Part shown: piece after piece, positions 35,269 to 46,900 of the stretch
Position numbering within the stretch: position 1 is the first letter of the stretch
Layout: the number at the start of each line of letters is the position of its first letter
NCBI GenBank assembly: GCA_023014365.1
Contig: JAEBUN010000021.1
Span: 372,001-436,000 of the forward strand
Source: Lepiota brunneoincarnata
Taxonomy: Eukaryota > Basidiomycota > Agaricomycetes > Agaricales > Agaricaceae
DNA: 64,000 bases
Reading direction: 5' to 3'
The notes under the pieces: model-generated
Told to the model about the DNA's origin: nothing
Databases searched by the model: none
The model's input: only the letters and a program-made list of their open reading frames with translations
Made by a program: the position numbers and the translations under genes

Positions 35269-35963
35269 TGAAGAGAACTCGACTCTTCAGCACGTGAAAG
35301 GCGCCGAAACGAAACCGAAACACGATCGAAACACGATCGAAGCAGCGCTAACACGAACAAACAAAGGAGCGAGTGTGGTTGGCGGAACAACCACTGGGCT
35401 TCGAAAACCGGGAAAGACGAGATAATTGCGAGAGAGCAAGAGAGAGAGAGAGAGAATGAGACTGAGAGGGAGTTTTTGGGTCCTATATTGACTGCCGAGC
35501 TCATAAGTGAGCTCAGAACTTTATATACAAGCAAAATATTTTACTGACTATGTTTTCTGTACCGAAACGGACCGAAAAATTCAGATATAATTATGCTAGG
35601 ACAAATCTGGGGATAGTGAAAGTGAAACAGGGGAAGAATGAGAAGTTTTCATGGCTATGAGAACAGATATAAGGGAAGCTGAAGGGAACTAGTGAACGGG
35701 GTGGTGTGCGAAGCTCAGAAAGATCTAAATAAGGGAGAAAAACTTATGCTATGGTTCAAGTTCAGGGAAAGGAATAGAAAAGTAGTGAAAACTTATTTGG
35801 TAGGGAATGTAAGAGGTTTCAAGCAAAAGGGATATGTTGCGAAATGATAATGGCTTTGTTCAGCTGGGCGCTCCGAGTTTCTTGATCTGAGTTCGGGTTC
35901 CAAGTCCTACGAGAGGTGGCATAGGGCAGCCTTTGCAGGTGTAGCCGCTTGCCCACCTCTACA
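35269..35963. repeat. Solo LTR, family L1, copy 2 (695 bases)
   Basis: It is homologous along its length to 25157-25884. It begins TGAAGAGAACTCGACTC, ends GCCCACCTCTACA, and is flanked by CTGC on both sides (35265-35268 and 35964-35967). Both copies thus show TG...CA ends and 4-base target duplications. Confidence 0.75.
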
Positions 35964-35984
35964 CTGCCACAATGCCCCTCACTC

Positions 35985-37190
35985 GTGATGTTTGGCATGA
36001 AGTGCTTGAGTATTTTTGGTACGACTTCATAAACGATTTGAAAGATGGATATGGGGGGCAGGGATGGACATTCTCAGCATAGCACTCCTTTCCCATCATT
36101 GACGTGCATCGCACTGGACATACTTCGAATGGGGATGACACTGTTAGAGCCTGTGGTACAGGTTGCCAATTCCCCTGATCTTCTCCGGAAAATACATACC
36201 TCAAGGCGGTTGGAATTGGTGATGACTGGGGTGTGGAGTGACATTTGGTGAGTTCTCCACCTTGTCTTGGTGTTATCCATACTTAATCGTGACTGTCTGC
36301 GGGAGCTGCAAAAACCGATTGAAGGCCTGACAGTACACTCTCATGCGCAAGAATATCTGGCTTGGGTACAAGTTTTCTGCATCAATGCCCAAACATTCCA
36401 AGCAGAAACGCATCTACTATAGCTTATTCTCGCAAGGTGTTTCGGCTGTAACAGATTTCTCCTTCCTAATCTGCGGACGCTCAAACTAAACTTGATGGTG
36501 GAGTATATCCCTTTGCATCTGGCCGTTGATCTAATCCTAATGGGCCAATCCTCTCCCTCCAATAACAACCCTCTCAATATCCTGCAGCTGGCGCAATGCT
36601 GGTGAAAGCCCATTACCGTAGTGCATGCTCACAAGAAAGAATGATCTCAAGACTCACAAGTTCACATCAAAATGAGTGATTCCCGTTGTCTTGTTCGTAA
36701 GAGGAAAGGGATATATGTATTGATACAAGAAGGTAATACGAATGATGGTAGAAGGAAAAGAGAGAGAGATTAGATTACGCAAGCATTCGACCATCTATAT
36801 CTCTGGCATTGTTAGTACATGTGATGTAAGTACCATACTTACAGCTGGTGTATATGGTACTTGAACTGCTTAAGTGCCATGGGTGTTGGTTGAAGAGGAT
36901 CCACCAGATATCCTCACCCCATGTCCCTCAACGACTTAAGGTATTTGTCATCTAAACCATAGGAGTGATCGCACGCAGTGGGAGAGCTTGGTTCCCCATT
37001 CTCAGATCCTGAAGCAGCTTCCTCTCTGACTAGCGGTCAGATTTATCTCAGAATGGAGTGTCCCCAGTCCATGACTCTACTCTGGAAATACTTGATCTCA
37101 CAGGAGAGCTGACGACTTGGATAACTTCCTATCAAATCCACTTACGTCGTCCTCTCTCCAGTTTTCATTGCAGAGGAATGACCAAGCCTT
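35985..37190 (+). pseudogene. Relic of the second F-box/LRR family (copy 2)
   Basis: It matches the relic at about 2150-3340 in several blocks in the same order: TTTGGCATGAA near 35990, TTAGAGCCTGTG near 36145, a GAGCTGCAAA...AAGAATATCT block at 36303-36360, and GGAGTGTCCCCAGT...TGACGACTTGGATAACTTCCT pieces at about 37055-37140. Near its start the translation resembles an F-box N-terminus (TRDVWHEVLEYFWYD). Stops and frame changes are frequent. Extent is approximate. Confidence 0.5.
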
Positions 37191-37398
37191 ATTCTTGTAT
37201 CAATCGGATGGTGGTTTAAACACTCATCAGCATTCCATTTAAGTGTGAAGGCTTGAAGGGCAAACCAATGAGTTGACCAGACTCGGAGCACCAAGCATTT
37301 TTTAGTAACCCTCCAGGATAACAGAGGAGAAATCGAGCCCATCATTGCACTCAGGAGGAAGAGTAGGCTTTCTCTATTTACAAACATATGAAGCTGCA

Positions 37399-37556
37399 AA
37401 TGGAATGGGAGGTTGTTGAAATGGCGATGCTCTGGCGCTCTGAGATCTTTGATCCAAAATTGGTTCCAGGTTCGTCAAGGTTCATTCCGGGTTCACCACA
37501 GTATGAGAGGTGGCAAGTGGTGGCCACTACATGAGTAGCCACTCATCCACCTTCAT
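37399..37556. repeat. Old fragment of LTR family L1
   Basis: It aligns with the last 170-190 bases of the LTR at 25157-25884 (GGCGCTCTGAG, GTTCATTCCGGGTT and GAGAGGTGGCA blocks) but lacks a clean end. It is more CpG-poor than the two complete copies. Confidence 0.5.
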
Positions 37557-37739
37557 CCCCTGATTGACAGCTGATTGTATGTTCCCATTTTGGTCTTTTC
37601 TAAATCCAAGAGAACTTACATTCTCTCACAGATGATGATCATGTGGTACCTATGCATCCTTCAAGTACACTGCAACATTGCAGTATGCCATTCCCAACAA
37701 TCTGCACCCCCTTCTGTTGCACATTGGCAAAAAAGTGGG

Positions 37740-38118
37740 TCATGGTGCAGGCAAGTCTGTTGAGACAACAGCCAGTTCTCTATATTCTTTGAGAAACAGG
37801 GTAAAGACTTGCTCTTTATTTACACCCAGGTCACCACACCCCCCAAATCTATCATTGTAACAATTGTAAATGACCTGTCCTATGCCCAGATGATGAAGTA
37901 CAGTAGTGCACATGATGCAGGGTTCAGTTGTGAAATAGAGAATGGTGGTGGAGGAGAGAGCATAGAGTGTTATTTTTGGAGTGAGGGTCTTGTCGACAAA
38001 GATAGCATTGATAGCTTCCAGCTCTGCATGTCGCGTTGCCTGTGGAACCATGGGAATGCATTTTATACATCAGCAGGGCATCTGGTGAGGCATGAGCCAG
38101 ATGCTGAATCTTGCACAA
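37740..38118 (-). pseudogene. TAD2-like tRNA adenosine deaminase fragment
   Basis: The zinc deaminase motifs are visible: RHAELEAINAI (the HAE motif) and TTEPCIMCTTVLHHLGI (PCxxC), followed by NDRFGGCGDLGVN, which is typical of the tRNA wobble A34-to-I34 deaminase subunit TAD2. The conserved N-terminal helix before RHAE is replaced by unrelated sequence with a frame change, and the C-terminal third is not recognisable. This is probably a displaced, decayed fragment. An alternative is a gene with introns I failed to resolve. Confidence 0.55.
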
Positions 38119-38327
38119 GGATGGACACGTACAGTGCTTCTTGATCTTTTACCATCACCACTGGCCATGGGAGGGGGTGAAGTTGGGTGAAAGGTATGGT
38201 CACTCATTTATCACACTGGGTGGAATACCCACTCTGACACCTGGAGAATGGGGTGGAGCTCCTCTGAGATCTGGACAGTTATGAGATACACCCATTAGTG
38301 AGTTGGCCAGTACACCAACTATTCAGG
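38119..38327. other. Sequence between the deaminase relic and the outer Gypsy element
   Basis: No feature is seen. The bases TCAGG at 38323-38327 abut the LTR end and may be its target duplication. Confidence 0.3.
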
Positions 38328-38560
38328 TGTAAAACGAGTTCTTCATTAGCAACAAAAATGACTGATAAATAGTCAGACCGATGAAACGGTCTAGGGGCTT
38401 AGGTCTGTGTAAAAAGGAGAGTGTGATGAATAAAAGAATGTATGTGTAATTAGATGGTCAAGAGTATATGTAGAGAGTTTTGAGAGTAACAAACAAAGGA
38501 GGAAGGGGAGAAAAAACTAGACTAGCCAGGTGCTCAAGCACCCAAATTTATACTACGAAT
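38328..38560 (-). repeat. 3' LTR of the outer Gypsy element (inner limit unclear)
   Basis: The first 76 bases match 63432-63504. The inner boundary could not be fixed because the other LTR is truncated after 63504. Confidence 0.5.
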
Positions 38561-38724
38561 CCAAGATAATTAGCTACCTGAAGTGGGACAAGTTGTGAGG
38601 GAGGTGAATAGTATCTATGGCAACAAAGAGAGGAAACTATGCTAAGGAGGGGAGGGCATTGTGCCACTGGAAGCGACAATGGCTTGGAATTGAGTTGCAT
38701 TGGGATCTGATGAGACAATGGTGA

Positions 38725-39046
38725 TGTTAGGGGAAGGTAAGAGCACCAAAACCAAGTTGATATTTGGGTGGTGAATACAATCGACACCCACACTACTTAT
38801 ATACATAGTGGTCTGCACACAGACTGGGTAGCCAAACACTATGTAGCTACTAGAATATAACATATGCAAACAATACATAAACAATGTCAGTTGTATGCGG
38901 ATCAGACTTGGGGATGGGGGTAGCCGAAGGTTGAGGCCAGGCTTAGGCATTGGGCATTGGCTAGAGAGGCCAAGCCCAGACACCCAACCACAGACCCCTA
39001 GACATACCTTGTGTAAGGGGGTGCACAAGGTGCTCATCCCCTTACA
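38725..39046 (-). repeat. Solo LTR of the KH-element family, old
   Basis: On the minus strand it aligns end to end with the 311-base LTRs at 59896-60206 and 61488-61798 (TGTAAGGGG start, CCCCTAACA end). GGTGA flanks both sides (38720-38724, 39047-39051). Nearly all CpG sites of the young LTRs are TG or CA here. It sits within the 3' part of the outer Gypsy element. Confidence 0.85.
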
Positions 39047-39049
39047 GGT

Positions 39050-39748
39050 GAGGAGGAAGTGTGCAATGAGCTGTGTGCATAGGTGTGTTTCCTCCCTCAC
39101 ATCCGAGGGGTGCTTGAATATTGACTTCCTAGTCAATCAGATGTCAGAGTGGCAGAAGCAGGTCACTGGTTGGCTCGGTATCATAGGTGTTCTCGTCGAG
39201 CTCCTGCAGGGACATGTTGGTGATCTTGGTGAGTGGGATGGCTCAGATGTCATGTGGGTGGTAAGGAACAAGCTGAAATGCAGCAAACTGGAGCTTGGAG
39301 ATTGCTCTATTGAGCTCAGCAAGAATGTAGCTACCTCCTTTTGTACGTTGTAGGACTACCATAGGGCCAAAGTAACAGGGCTGTGTCTTGTTGCCAAGGG
39401 TGCCATCAAGTCATGAATATTGGACCAGTATGAGGGTGCCAGGATCAAAGTTGAAGTCCTTGATAGTGTTGGCAAACCTCTCATTAAACTGTCAAATAGA
39501 GTTGTAGCGTGCCTTGATGACCAAATCCTTTACATGCTTGAGGTCTTGGGAATGCTTTTGGAGCTGGATAGCCCTATAGGCGATGAGGTCAGCAGTGGGG
39601 ATGGGTTTGGTGAGAACAGGAGCAAGATGGGTGGCTTCTGCAGGGTTGAAAGGTAGGAGGGGTTCAAGTCCGTGAGCTATATAGTAAGGGGAGTAGCCTG
39701 TGGAGTTCTGGATAGAAATACGTTCAGCCCAAAATATGGAAGGGGCAA
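39050..39748 (-). pseudogene. Integrase C-terminal part of the outer Gypsy element
   Basis: The open stretch 39748-39490 reads PSIFWAERISIQNSTGYSP, then LEPLLPFNPAEATHL, the normal region after the integrase core. A TGA stops the frame before QFNERFANTI, where an Arg is expected, and the tail continues with further stops. It joins without loss to 53962-54061 once the Copia insertion and one copy of CAGAG are removed. Confidence 0.7.
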
Positions 39749-39753
39749 CAGAG

Positions 39754-41382
39754 TGTTGAGCTAGCAAGCTCATGTCAAGCCAGAAAGCTCATGTTGAGCT
39801 TTCCACAACATATCCTGTTTAGGGATTCTTTTGTTTGTACATTGTTTGTCAACACTAGGCATGTTTCTGCCTGTTTATGGATATTCGTTGGTAGTGTATA
39901 TACCTACCAGCCTGCCGTTAGACACCTCAGTACTCACATTATGAGCTACTGAGGTGAGTAGAGTCTTCTCATGTTTTTTCCACTATGATACTTATGCCTA
40001 TGTTAGACTTAGTTATTCTACAGGTATAGAATATATAGTACTCGCTGATATGCCAATTTCATGCCTATACATGAATTCCGTACTCCAGAATGATTCTCTA
40101 CATAGAATCATTGGCTATATCATTAAAGAACTCTATAGAGGATTGGTACTATATCCCGTAGTAGCCAGTTCGACCGAATTGAGGATACTCAAGCCTCGGA
40201 CATGTTCAAACCAGTTCATTATCACTAAGCTTAGTGAACCAAGCTATCAGAACGCTCTCCGGAGGGATTCAGGACTCTACATAGCCTATCAAGTATACCC
40301 TGGTCACATCAAGGGACCTTACGAGCAGTTTTCTGATGAACCCGAATGTGTTTGAACATAAAAGAATGTACCTAGCAGCTGTCGCAGGCGTATTACGTCT
40401 ATAGCAAGTTCAATAATGATGACTGGACCATGGAACAGAATGTCCAACATTTGGGAGGCAATACCCAATGCCCAAAACCCTAGAAATATCAAAGACTCCT
40501 AATTAATGAGTGCTTTGTGGGTCCCAGCACTTCGGCATACTGCTTAACTGAGATTAATTACAACAGATCAAGGGATTGTCCATCCACTATACATTCCGAT
40601 CATAATTGATCCGGAAACTTAATGTGCTCGCATGGATGCAGAATAATGCAGACAAGCATGGAACACGTCTGGCTGGATTGCCATTCGTTAATCAGAGAAA
40701 AACCCATAACCCAGGGTGAGGTAGAAATGCTGCCAAACCTTCCAAAATGTTCTACAGTGCCTGTAACAATTAAGCTTATTGTTTTCTATTTCATATTTAC
40801 TATCTCTCGTATGTATCTAAACAATATAAATACGGTCACACTTGTTTGTGGAGAAGCAAGAGGTCTCACCCCCACTTCCACATGCAAGTCTGCAAGCTAT
40901 GATCAAGAACGGTTTCAGAGGGCTATTTAGTGTGCGTCGTTAAGTGTGATTTCTTCGGTCATCAACCAACCCAGAGACAGAGACAGAGACCAGAGCTCAG
41001 AGTTTAGAGTTCCAGAGTGCTAGAGACAGAGACAGAGACAGAGACCAGAGTTCAGAGACCAGAGACCAGAGACCAGAGACCCTGCGCTTTGAATTGACAG
41101 GGATTGTCCTTTCATTGTTGCACCGTACGGCTAAGATAACTTCAATGGCTGTTCATTAACCTCTAAAAACACTACTCTCTTGAATTTTGCTGTCAGAACG
41201 CACCCCCAGAACACCCTAAAAGATGAAACTGTTCATTATCTATCTCATTCCACTTGTATTAGCTTAAGCTTATTGAATTGCAGCTAAGCTTAGTGAAAAC
41301 AAGCCCACTATCTATATTAAAACCTACGAAAGTTTCTACCTTTTCATCATGTTATGAGCTACTGAGACTTAGTTATTCTACA
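39754..41382 (+). repeat. 5' LTR of the Copia element, interrupted
   Basis: LTR sequence covers 39754-40045 and 41352-41382. The 1.3 kb between is absent from the 3' LTR. Differences from the 3' LTR are mostly C/T and G/A, in keeping with age and CpG decay. Confidence 0.75.
40046..41351. other. Unidentified 1.3 kb insertion in the Copia 5' LTR
   Basis: Defined by comparison with the intact 3' LTR. It contains no recognisable frame and includes a GAGACAGAGACCAGA microsatellite at about 40975-41085. No target duplication or terminal repeat could be assigned. Confidence 0.55.
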
Positions 41383-41442
41383 GGTTATGGGCCCCAACCC
41401 AAAAAATTTTTCTAACACTCATTACAATGTGTCATACACAAC

Positions 41443-42418
41443 ATGAACACCATAAACGACAACCTCTCCACCTCTGTACCACCCCTTGACCCCCAAGGCA
41501 CAAACTGGCTAATATTCTCTGTGCATTTCCATACTGTCATACATGAAAAAGGACTATGGGGTCACTTTGATGGAAGCAAGCTACATCCCACCCTTACCAC
41601 TTCATCTACCACCCCTTCCAGTACCCCATCCATCAACAAAGGCAAAGCAAAGAGCACTACCCCCACAGTCCCTGTAGGAATGGATGCAGACATCCAAGAA
41701 TGGGACAGAAATGAGGACATAGCGCGTTCCCTGCTGTCGCAACATTTACCAGACTCTATCCTGATAATGACGGAGAGTTTTGACTATGTCAAGGAAGTCT
41801 GGGATGCTGTAGTACAAGAATTCACATACTGAGGGGCTTTCAACCAAATGGAGATGCAGGCCAAGTTTTTGGAGTCCAGATATCCTAAGGATGGTGACAT
41901 TAGAATGTTCCTAAATGACCTGAGGACCAGGAGAGCAGAGCTGTATGTGATGGGAATAACAATCAATGATGATGACTACTGAAGCACAATACTTCAATCA
42001 CTTCCCTTCCAACTTGCAAAATTTGTGTCATCACAGCTATCTGCAGCGAAGATCATAGGAGGCACAGTACATCCTGATATGTTAGTCACCATGTTGCATG
42101 ATGAATGGGATTGCCTACACTTGTGGAAGTCACATGGGTCAAGTTCCAGCTCCAAGGCTAAACCGAAGAATTCAGAGGGGGATGACACTATGGCAGTAGA
42201 ACATGGTCCCAAGAAGCCTAGACGGGAGATAAAAAAACCACCTGGAAAATGCTTTAACTGCAACGAGAAAGGCCACTGGAGATTGGACTGTCCAAAACCA
42301 CCAAAGAAAAAGAAACAACCAGCTAGTGCCCCAAAGGGGCAGGAGGCCAATGCAGTTGCAACGGATGATGAAGCCTTTTTCATAGAAACAGAGACCCTGG
42401 GTGATGAGGATGACCTTA
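41443..42418 (+). pseudogene. Copia gag region with zinc knuckle
   Basis: The gag starts MNTINDNLSTSVPPLDPQ and has a TGA at about 41830 (before GAFNQMEMQAKFLES) and another near 41982 (before STILQSLPFQL). From 42025 it runs open through a CCHC knuckle (CFNCNEKGHWRLDC) to the chromovirus insertion. Coding resumes after 50368. Confidence 0.7.
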
Positions 42419-42837
42419 TGTTACCCGGGTTAGGGGTTCGCTCTTGAGTAGCACGGCGTTTGTGGCAAGATGTCTATACAGACTTGGTCTTGTCCTACTA
42501 GGCGTGACTTAGAGACGACGGAGCACTATAGTCCAGCCGGTTTAAGGGCAAAGAGGTATAGGAGGCAAGAACTGTATAACACTAAGATAAGGATACAAGG
42601 GTATGGTACAGTATCCTTATATACTACTATGTGTGGCTGTGCTCCTACTATATATATGTCTGGACTCAGGTAAGTGAGTCATATCCTTATCTATCTAAGT
42701 ATAGATTGTTCTGATAGTTCTTCTGATGGTTTCAGGATGACAGGTCTTCTATCTATTTATATTACTTGGGTGCTTCTGATAAGAGTTCCTTCCGTTGAGG
42801 TTTCTGATAAGGGAGTTTAAGGGGACTTCTGATAACA
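42419..42837 (-). repeat. 3' LTR of the chromovirus
   Basis: 419 bases, TG...CA ends, matching 49950-50368 except one T/C difference at a CpG site. Confidence 0.92.
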
Positions 42838-42911
42838 TTACCCCGTTTCTAAGGTTATATTCCACTATAACCGTTTATATCCTTTTTCCTTCTGTTGTGT
42901 TTGAGTGGAGT

Positions 42912-43934
42912 TTAGAAATCTCCTACTGGTTCTCCGCATATGTTGGACATGGCGATATTATCGTACCCATCGTCGAAGTCGTCTTCCTCAGGGTATTCGA
43001 GTCCCGAGTATTGGTAATGGGTGTATGGAGTATTTTGGGTTTGAGTTGTCATAGGTCTGTTGTATGGTGTATGTCTTGTTCCTTTTGAAGGACATTCGGT
43101 TCGTTTGTGGCGGGGTTGGAATACTCCGCAGTGTGGGCATCTATATTTGATGCAGTCATATGAGTAATGGCCCGGGGCATATTGTTTGCAACCGAGGCAT
43201 GCGAATTGGGGGCAGTCCATGGCCCAGTGTCCGACTTGTTTGCATTGAATGCATCGGGATCTGTCATTGGGTTTAGGGTTTGGAATTTGTTGGATAGGAG
43301 CGGGAGAATTTCGTATTGGGGTTGGTTTGGTGGTATTTTTGCGGAAGGGGTTATTGTTTCCGACAGGGTTCTTCCTTCCGGATGTGGGGGTTGGAGTTTT
43401 TGTGTTGGGAGTTACCGTATTGGTTTGTTTCTTTCTTGGCATTTGGGACATGAGTCCTTGGCGAGTGAGGAGGAATGCCTCATAGTTTTCGGTCCATTTT
43501 CGTTGGGCGTGGAAGGCGTCGTGGAGGAGTTTTGTCTGTTTGACATGATGGGTGTAGTTCGACCATACTTCTCGGTCGTAGTCGCTGATGGGGGCTTTGT
43601 TAACTTTGTCGGTAAGGAATTGAGTAGAAGCGATGGTGCGTAAGTCTTCTACGTTTGTTGTGATTGGTTCGATGTTCTTTACTCCGGCTGTGTGGAAGTG
43701 GATGGGTAAGACGGCTACTGGTTCTGGTTCGGGTGTAGCGTTGGGGTCGGGAGTTTCATCTCTGACGTTGATGAAGGCGTTGGAGGGTGTGAATGGGCAT
43801 GGTTTTGGGATTGGAGTCGGGGAGTTTCTTTCGACGTTGGGATCGTCAATGATGATGACGGAAGAGGTAGTGGAGGAGGAGGAAAAGGGGGGAGTGGATT
43901 GGGGACGGACGAGGTCGAGGTTGTTCATGGACAT
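42912..43934 (-). CDS. Chromovirus third ORF with three zinc knuckles, 340 aa
   Basis: It starts inside the end of pol: the bases ATGTCCATGA hold two ATGs, and pol stops at the TGA. The protein has a Ser/Pro-rich N-terminus, a predicted helical middle (about 110-170), a basic Thr/Pro/Asn-rich stretch, and three cysteine clusters near residues 230-285. The first is CIQCKQVGHWAMDC (normal CX2CX4HX4C). The second and third (CLGC...GHYSYDC and CPHC...RHKRTEC) have six residues between the second Cys and the His. It ends 75 bases before the LTR. Standard chromoviruses have no gene here. It looks like a nucleic-acid-binding or Gag-like accessory protein. Confidence 0.8.
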   Translation of the reverse strand: MSMNNLDLVRPQSTPPFSSSSTTSSVIIIDDPNVERNSPTPIPKPCPFTPSNAFINVRDETPDPNATPEPEPVAVLPIHFHTAGVKNIEPITTNVEDLRTIASTQFLTDKVNKAPISDYDREVWSNYTHHVKQTKLLHDAFHAQRKWTENYEAFLLTRQGLMSQMPRKKQTNTVTPNTKTPTPTSGRKNPVGNNNPFRKNTTKPTPIRNSPAPIQQIPNPKPNDRSRCIQCKQVGHWAMDCPQFACLGCKQYAPGHYSYDCIKYRCPHCGVFQPRHKRTECPSKGTRHTPYNRPMTTQTQNTPYTHYQYSGLEYPEEDDFDDGYDNIAMSNICGEPVGDF

Positions 43935-46900
43935 TGTTGAGTACGTTTGGTAGAGCGAAGTTGCTTCTGGTAGGTTCTGGGTAGTTCCTGGTCGTTGCTG
44001 TAGAGTTGATGTATCTCTTTATACTCTTCCAAGTATTCATCGGCATTATTGCGGAGTTCTTCTTCGGATATCCATTGGTTTTCCGTGTGGGAGTATCCCT
44101 TCCAATGTACGTAGTATTGGAGTCTTCCTCGGTATCGGCGGTGGTTGAGAATAGCTTCTATTTCGTATTCTTCTTCTTCATTGATGATGTCTGGTGGTGG
44201 TGGTGTTGGATGAGGTCCGTATGCTTCTGTTTCGTTGTATGGGGTTAAGAGGTTTCGGTGGAACACCGGGTGTATCTTCCATTTGATCGGAAGTTTTAAT
44301 TTGTATGTGAGTGGCGATAAGGCTTCCAAAATAGGGAAAGGTCCTAGTCGTTTTGGGGATATTTTGTTGGAGATGAAAGGAAGTTTGAGGTTCTTGGCTT
44401 CTAGCCATACTTTCTGATGTGTTTCAAGGGGTTTGACAGTTCTTCTGGTTCTTTGTTTCATAATGTTGGCGGAGAGTTGGTGTGCCACGTGTGCTTCTTT
44501 TCTGGCGTCATCGAGGAGTCTGATGCGTTCGTCTACTGATGGAAAGTTCGAAGTTTCCATTACCGTGGGTATCGGTGGAGGGTTATATCCCATGATGAGT
44601 TCGAATGGGGATTTTTGCCTTGAGGCATGTATTTTGGAGTTGTGTGCGAACTCGGCGATAGGAAGGGTTTCTGACCAGTCGAGGGGATTCCTGGTGCAGT
44701 ATATGGCGAGATAGGTCTCGATTTCTTGATTGTATCGTTCTGTGGAACCATCTGTCTGGGGATGGTATGCGGTTGAGAATGCCTGTTGGATATTAAGGCG
44801 TTTGGCTAGTTCTCGGAGGGAGTTGGCGGTGAATCTGGGGTCTCGATCTGATATGATTTTGTCGGGTAGTCCGAATCTGGTGAAGACTTTTTCTATTAAT
44901 AGTCGTCCGATGTCGTCGGCATTTGATCGATCTGAGGTTGGGATGAAAATTACCCCCTTCGTAAGGCCGTGGTCCACCATGGACAATATCGCATTGTGGC
45001 CGGCGCTAGGTGGTAGACCGGTGATAAGATCCCATGAGATCTGGGCAAATGGGCATTTAGAGGATGGTGGGGGGATCGGTTGAGTCAGTGCACGATCCGG
45101 TCTGCGTATGATTTTGTGTTGCTGACACTCTGGACAGCCTTTGACGTAGTTCTTTATGAACGTCGACATTCCTGGCCAATATACTTCTTTCTTGGCAAGG
45201 CGGTATGTTTCCTGTTCTCCAGGGTGGCCACGTGTAGGGTGGTCGTGGTATCTTGCGATGACATTGCGTCTGAGTTGGAGGTCCTCTGGAATGATGACAC
45301 GTTCTTGGAACGTGAGGAGTGAACCGTTCGGGGTTGGAACTGTTCCGAAGTCTTTATCGGCGGCGTTAGGGTGGGCTTCTTTTAGGAGTTTGAACGCTTC
45401 GGTGGTTCTAGCGTCGTATTTTGGTGATTCTGTGATTCTTTCTTGGAGTTCCATATCGACGGTGGCGATAAAGAGGTGTTCTGGGAGTATTGTGATCAGG
45501 TTTTGATCTTTTATGTCGGCGGTGGCGACAAAGAGGTTATTTGGAAGCATGGTGACATCTTCGTTATCATTATCCTCATCAGGGATGTGGTCTGGACGTC
45601 TTGATAGTGCGTCTGGTGCAGGGATCTTTGATCCTGGAACGTGTTCTAGTTTGAAGTTGTAATCCGCGAGGGTCTGTACCCATCGTGCTTGTCGGCGGTT
45701 GATTTTCTGGGGTTTACGCCAGTAAGTTAGGTTTTGGTGATCCGTTCTGATGCGGACAGTATGGGGGCTGCCAAGGAGGTAGTGGCGCCATTCTTCGAGG
45801 GCTCGGATAATAGCGAGGAGTTCCCTGTCGTAGATGTCGTAGTTGTGTTCCGCTGGTCCGAACGTCTTTGAATAGAATGATACGGGTTTCCGTATTCCGT
45901 TGATGTCGTGTTGATATAGGACAGCTCCTGATGCGAATTTAGAAGCATCGGCTTCTATTTCGAAGGGTTTTGTGGAGTCGGGCATGAGGAGTACCGGCTC
46001 TTTTAAGAATTCGTTCTTGAGTGTTTCGAACGCTTTCTGTTGTTCTTCTTTCCATTCAAATTTGTTTGATTTGGAAAGGAGTTGGTTCAGGGGTTTGGTA
46101 TGGTGGGAGTAGTTACGGATGAACTTCCGGTAGAAGTTGCAGAATCCGATGAATTTCCGAATATGTCGGACTGTCTTTGGTACTGGCCAGTCTTCTATTC
46201 CCTTGAGTTTTCCGGGATCCATTTTGATCTCGTCTGGCGTGATGATCATGCCGAGGTATTCGAGTCGTTGTTTGTTGAACTCGCATTTTTCCGTTTTAAG
46301 GTAGAGGTCGTTTTCCTGCAGGATCTGCAGTACCTTTTCCGTGAGTCGGTCGGTTTCCTCTTGGGTTTTACCATAGATTAGGATGTCATCCATGTAGATG
46401 ATGATTCCTCCTTTCTCCATTATTTCGGAGAATAACGTGTCCATCATATGTTGGAACGTTGCGGGACTGTTGCAAAGTCCGAAAAACATGACAGTCGGTT
46501 CGAAAAGACCCATGGGAGTCTTGAACGCTGCTTTCCATTGGTCGCCATCTTTGATTCTGACGTTATTGTATCCTAGGCGGACGTCGAGCTTGGTGAAATA
46601 CTTAGCTCCTTTGAGTTTATCCATGATAGAGGAAATCATGGGGATTGGGTAAGCGTTTTTGACGGTGTGATCGTTTAGATAACGATAGTCTTGGCAGGGT
46701 CGGAGGTCTCCTCCTTTCTTGGCAACAAAGAAAAAGGGTGATGCCATAGGGGATTTTGAGGGTCGGATGTACCCTTTTCGGAGGTTTTCATCTATGAATT
46801 CTTTTAACGCTTTTTCTTCGGCAGGTGCTACTTGATAAGGTTTCATTGATTTTGCTTCGAATGTCGGTTTTAGTTCGATTTCGTGATCAAACGTTCTTGA

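Noticed and set aside
40975..41085. Repeated GAGACAGAGACCAGA units as a possible array of functional repeats
   Set aside because: Irregular microsatellite without spacers; CRISPR is not expected in a fungal genome.
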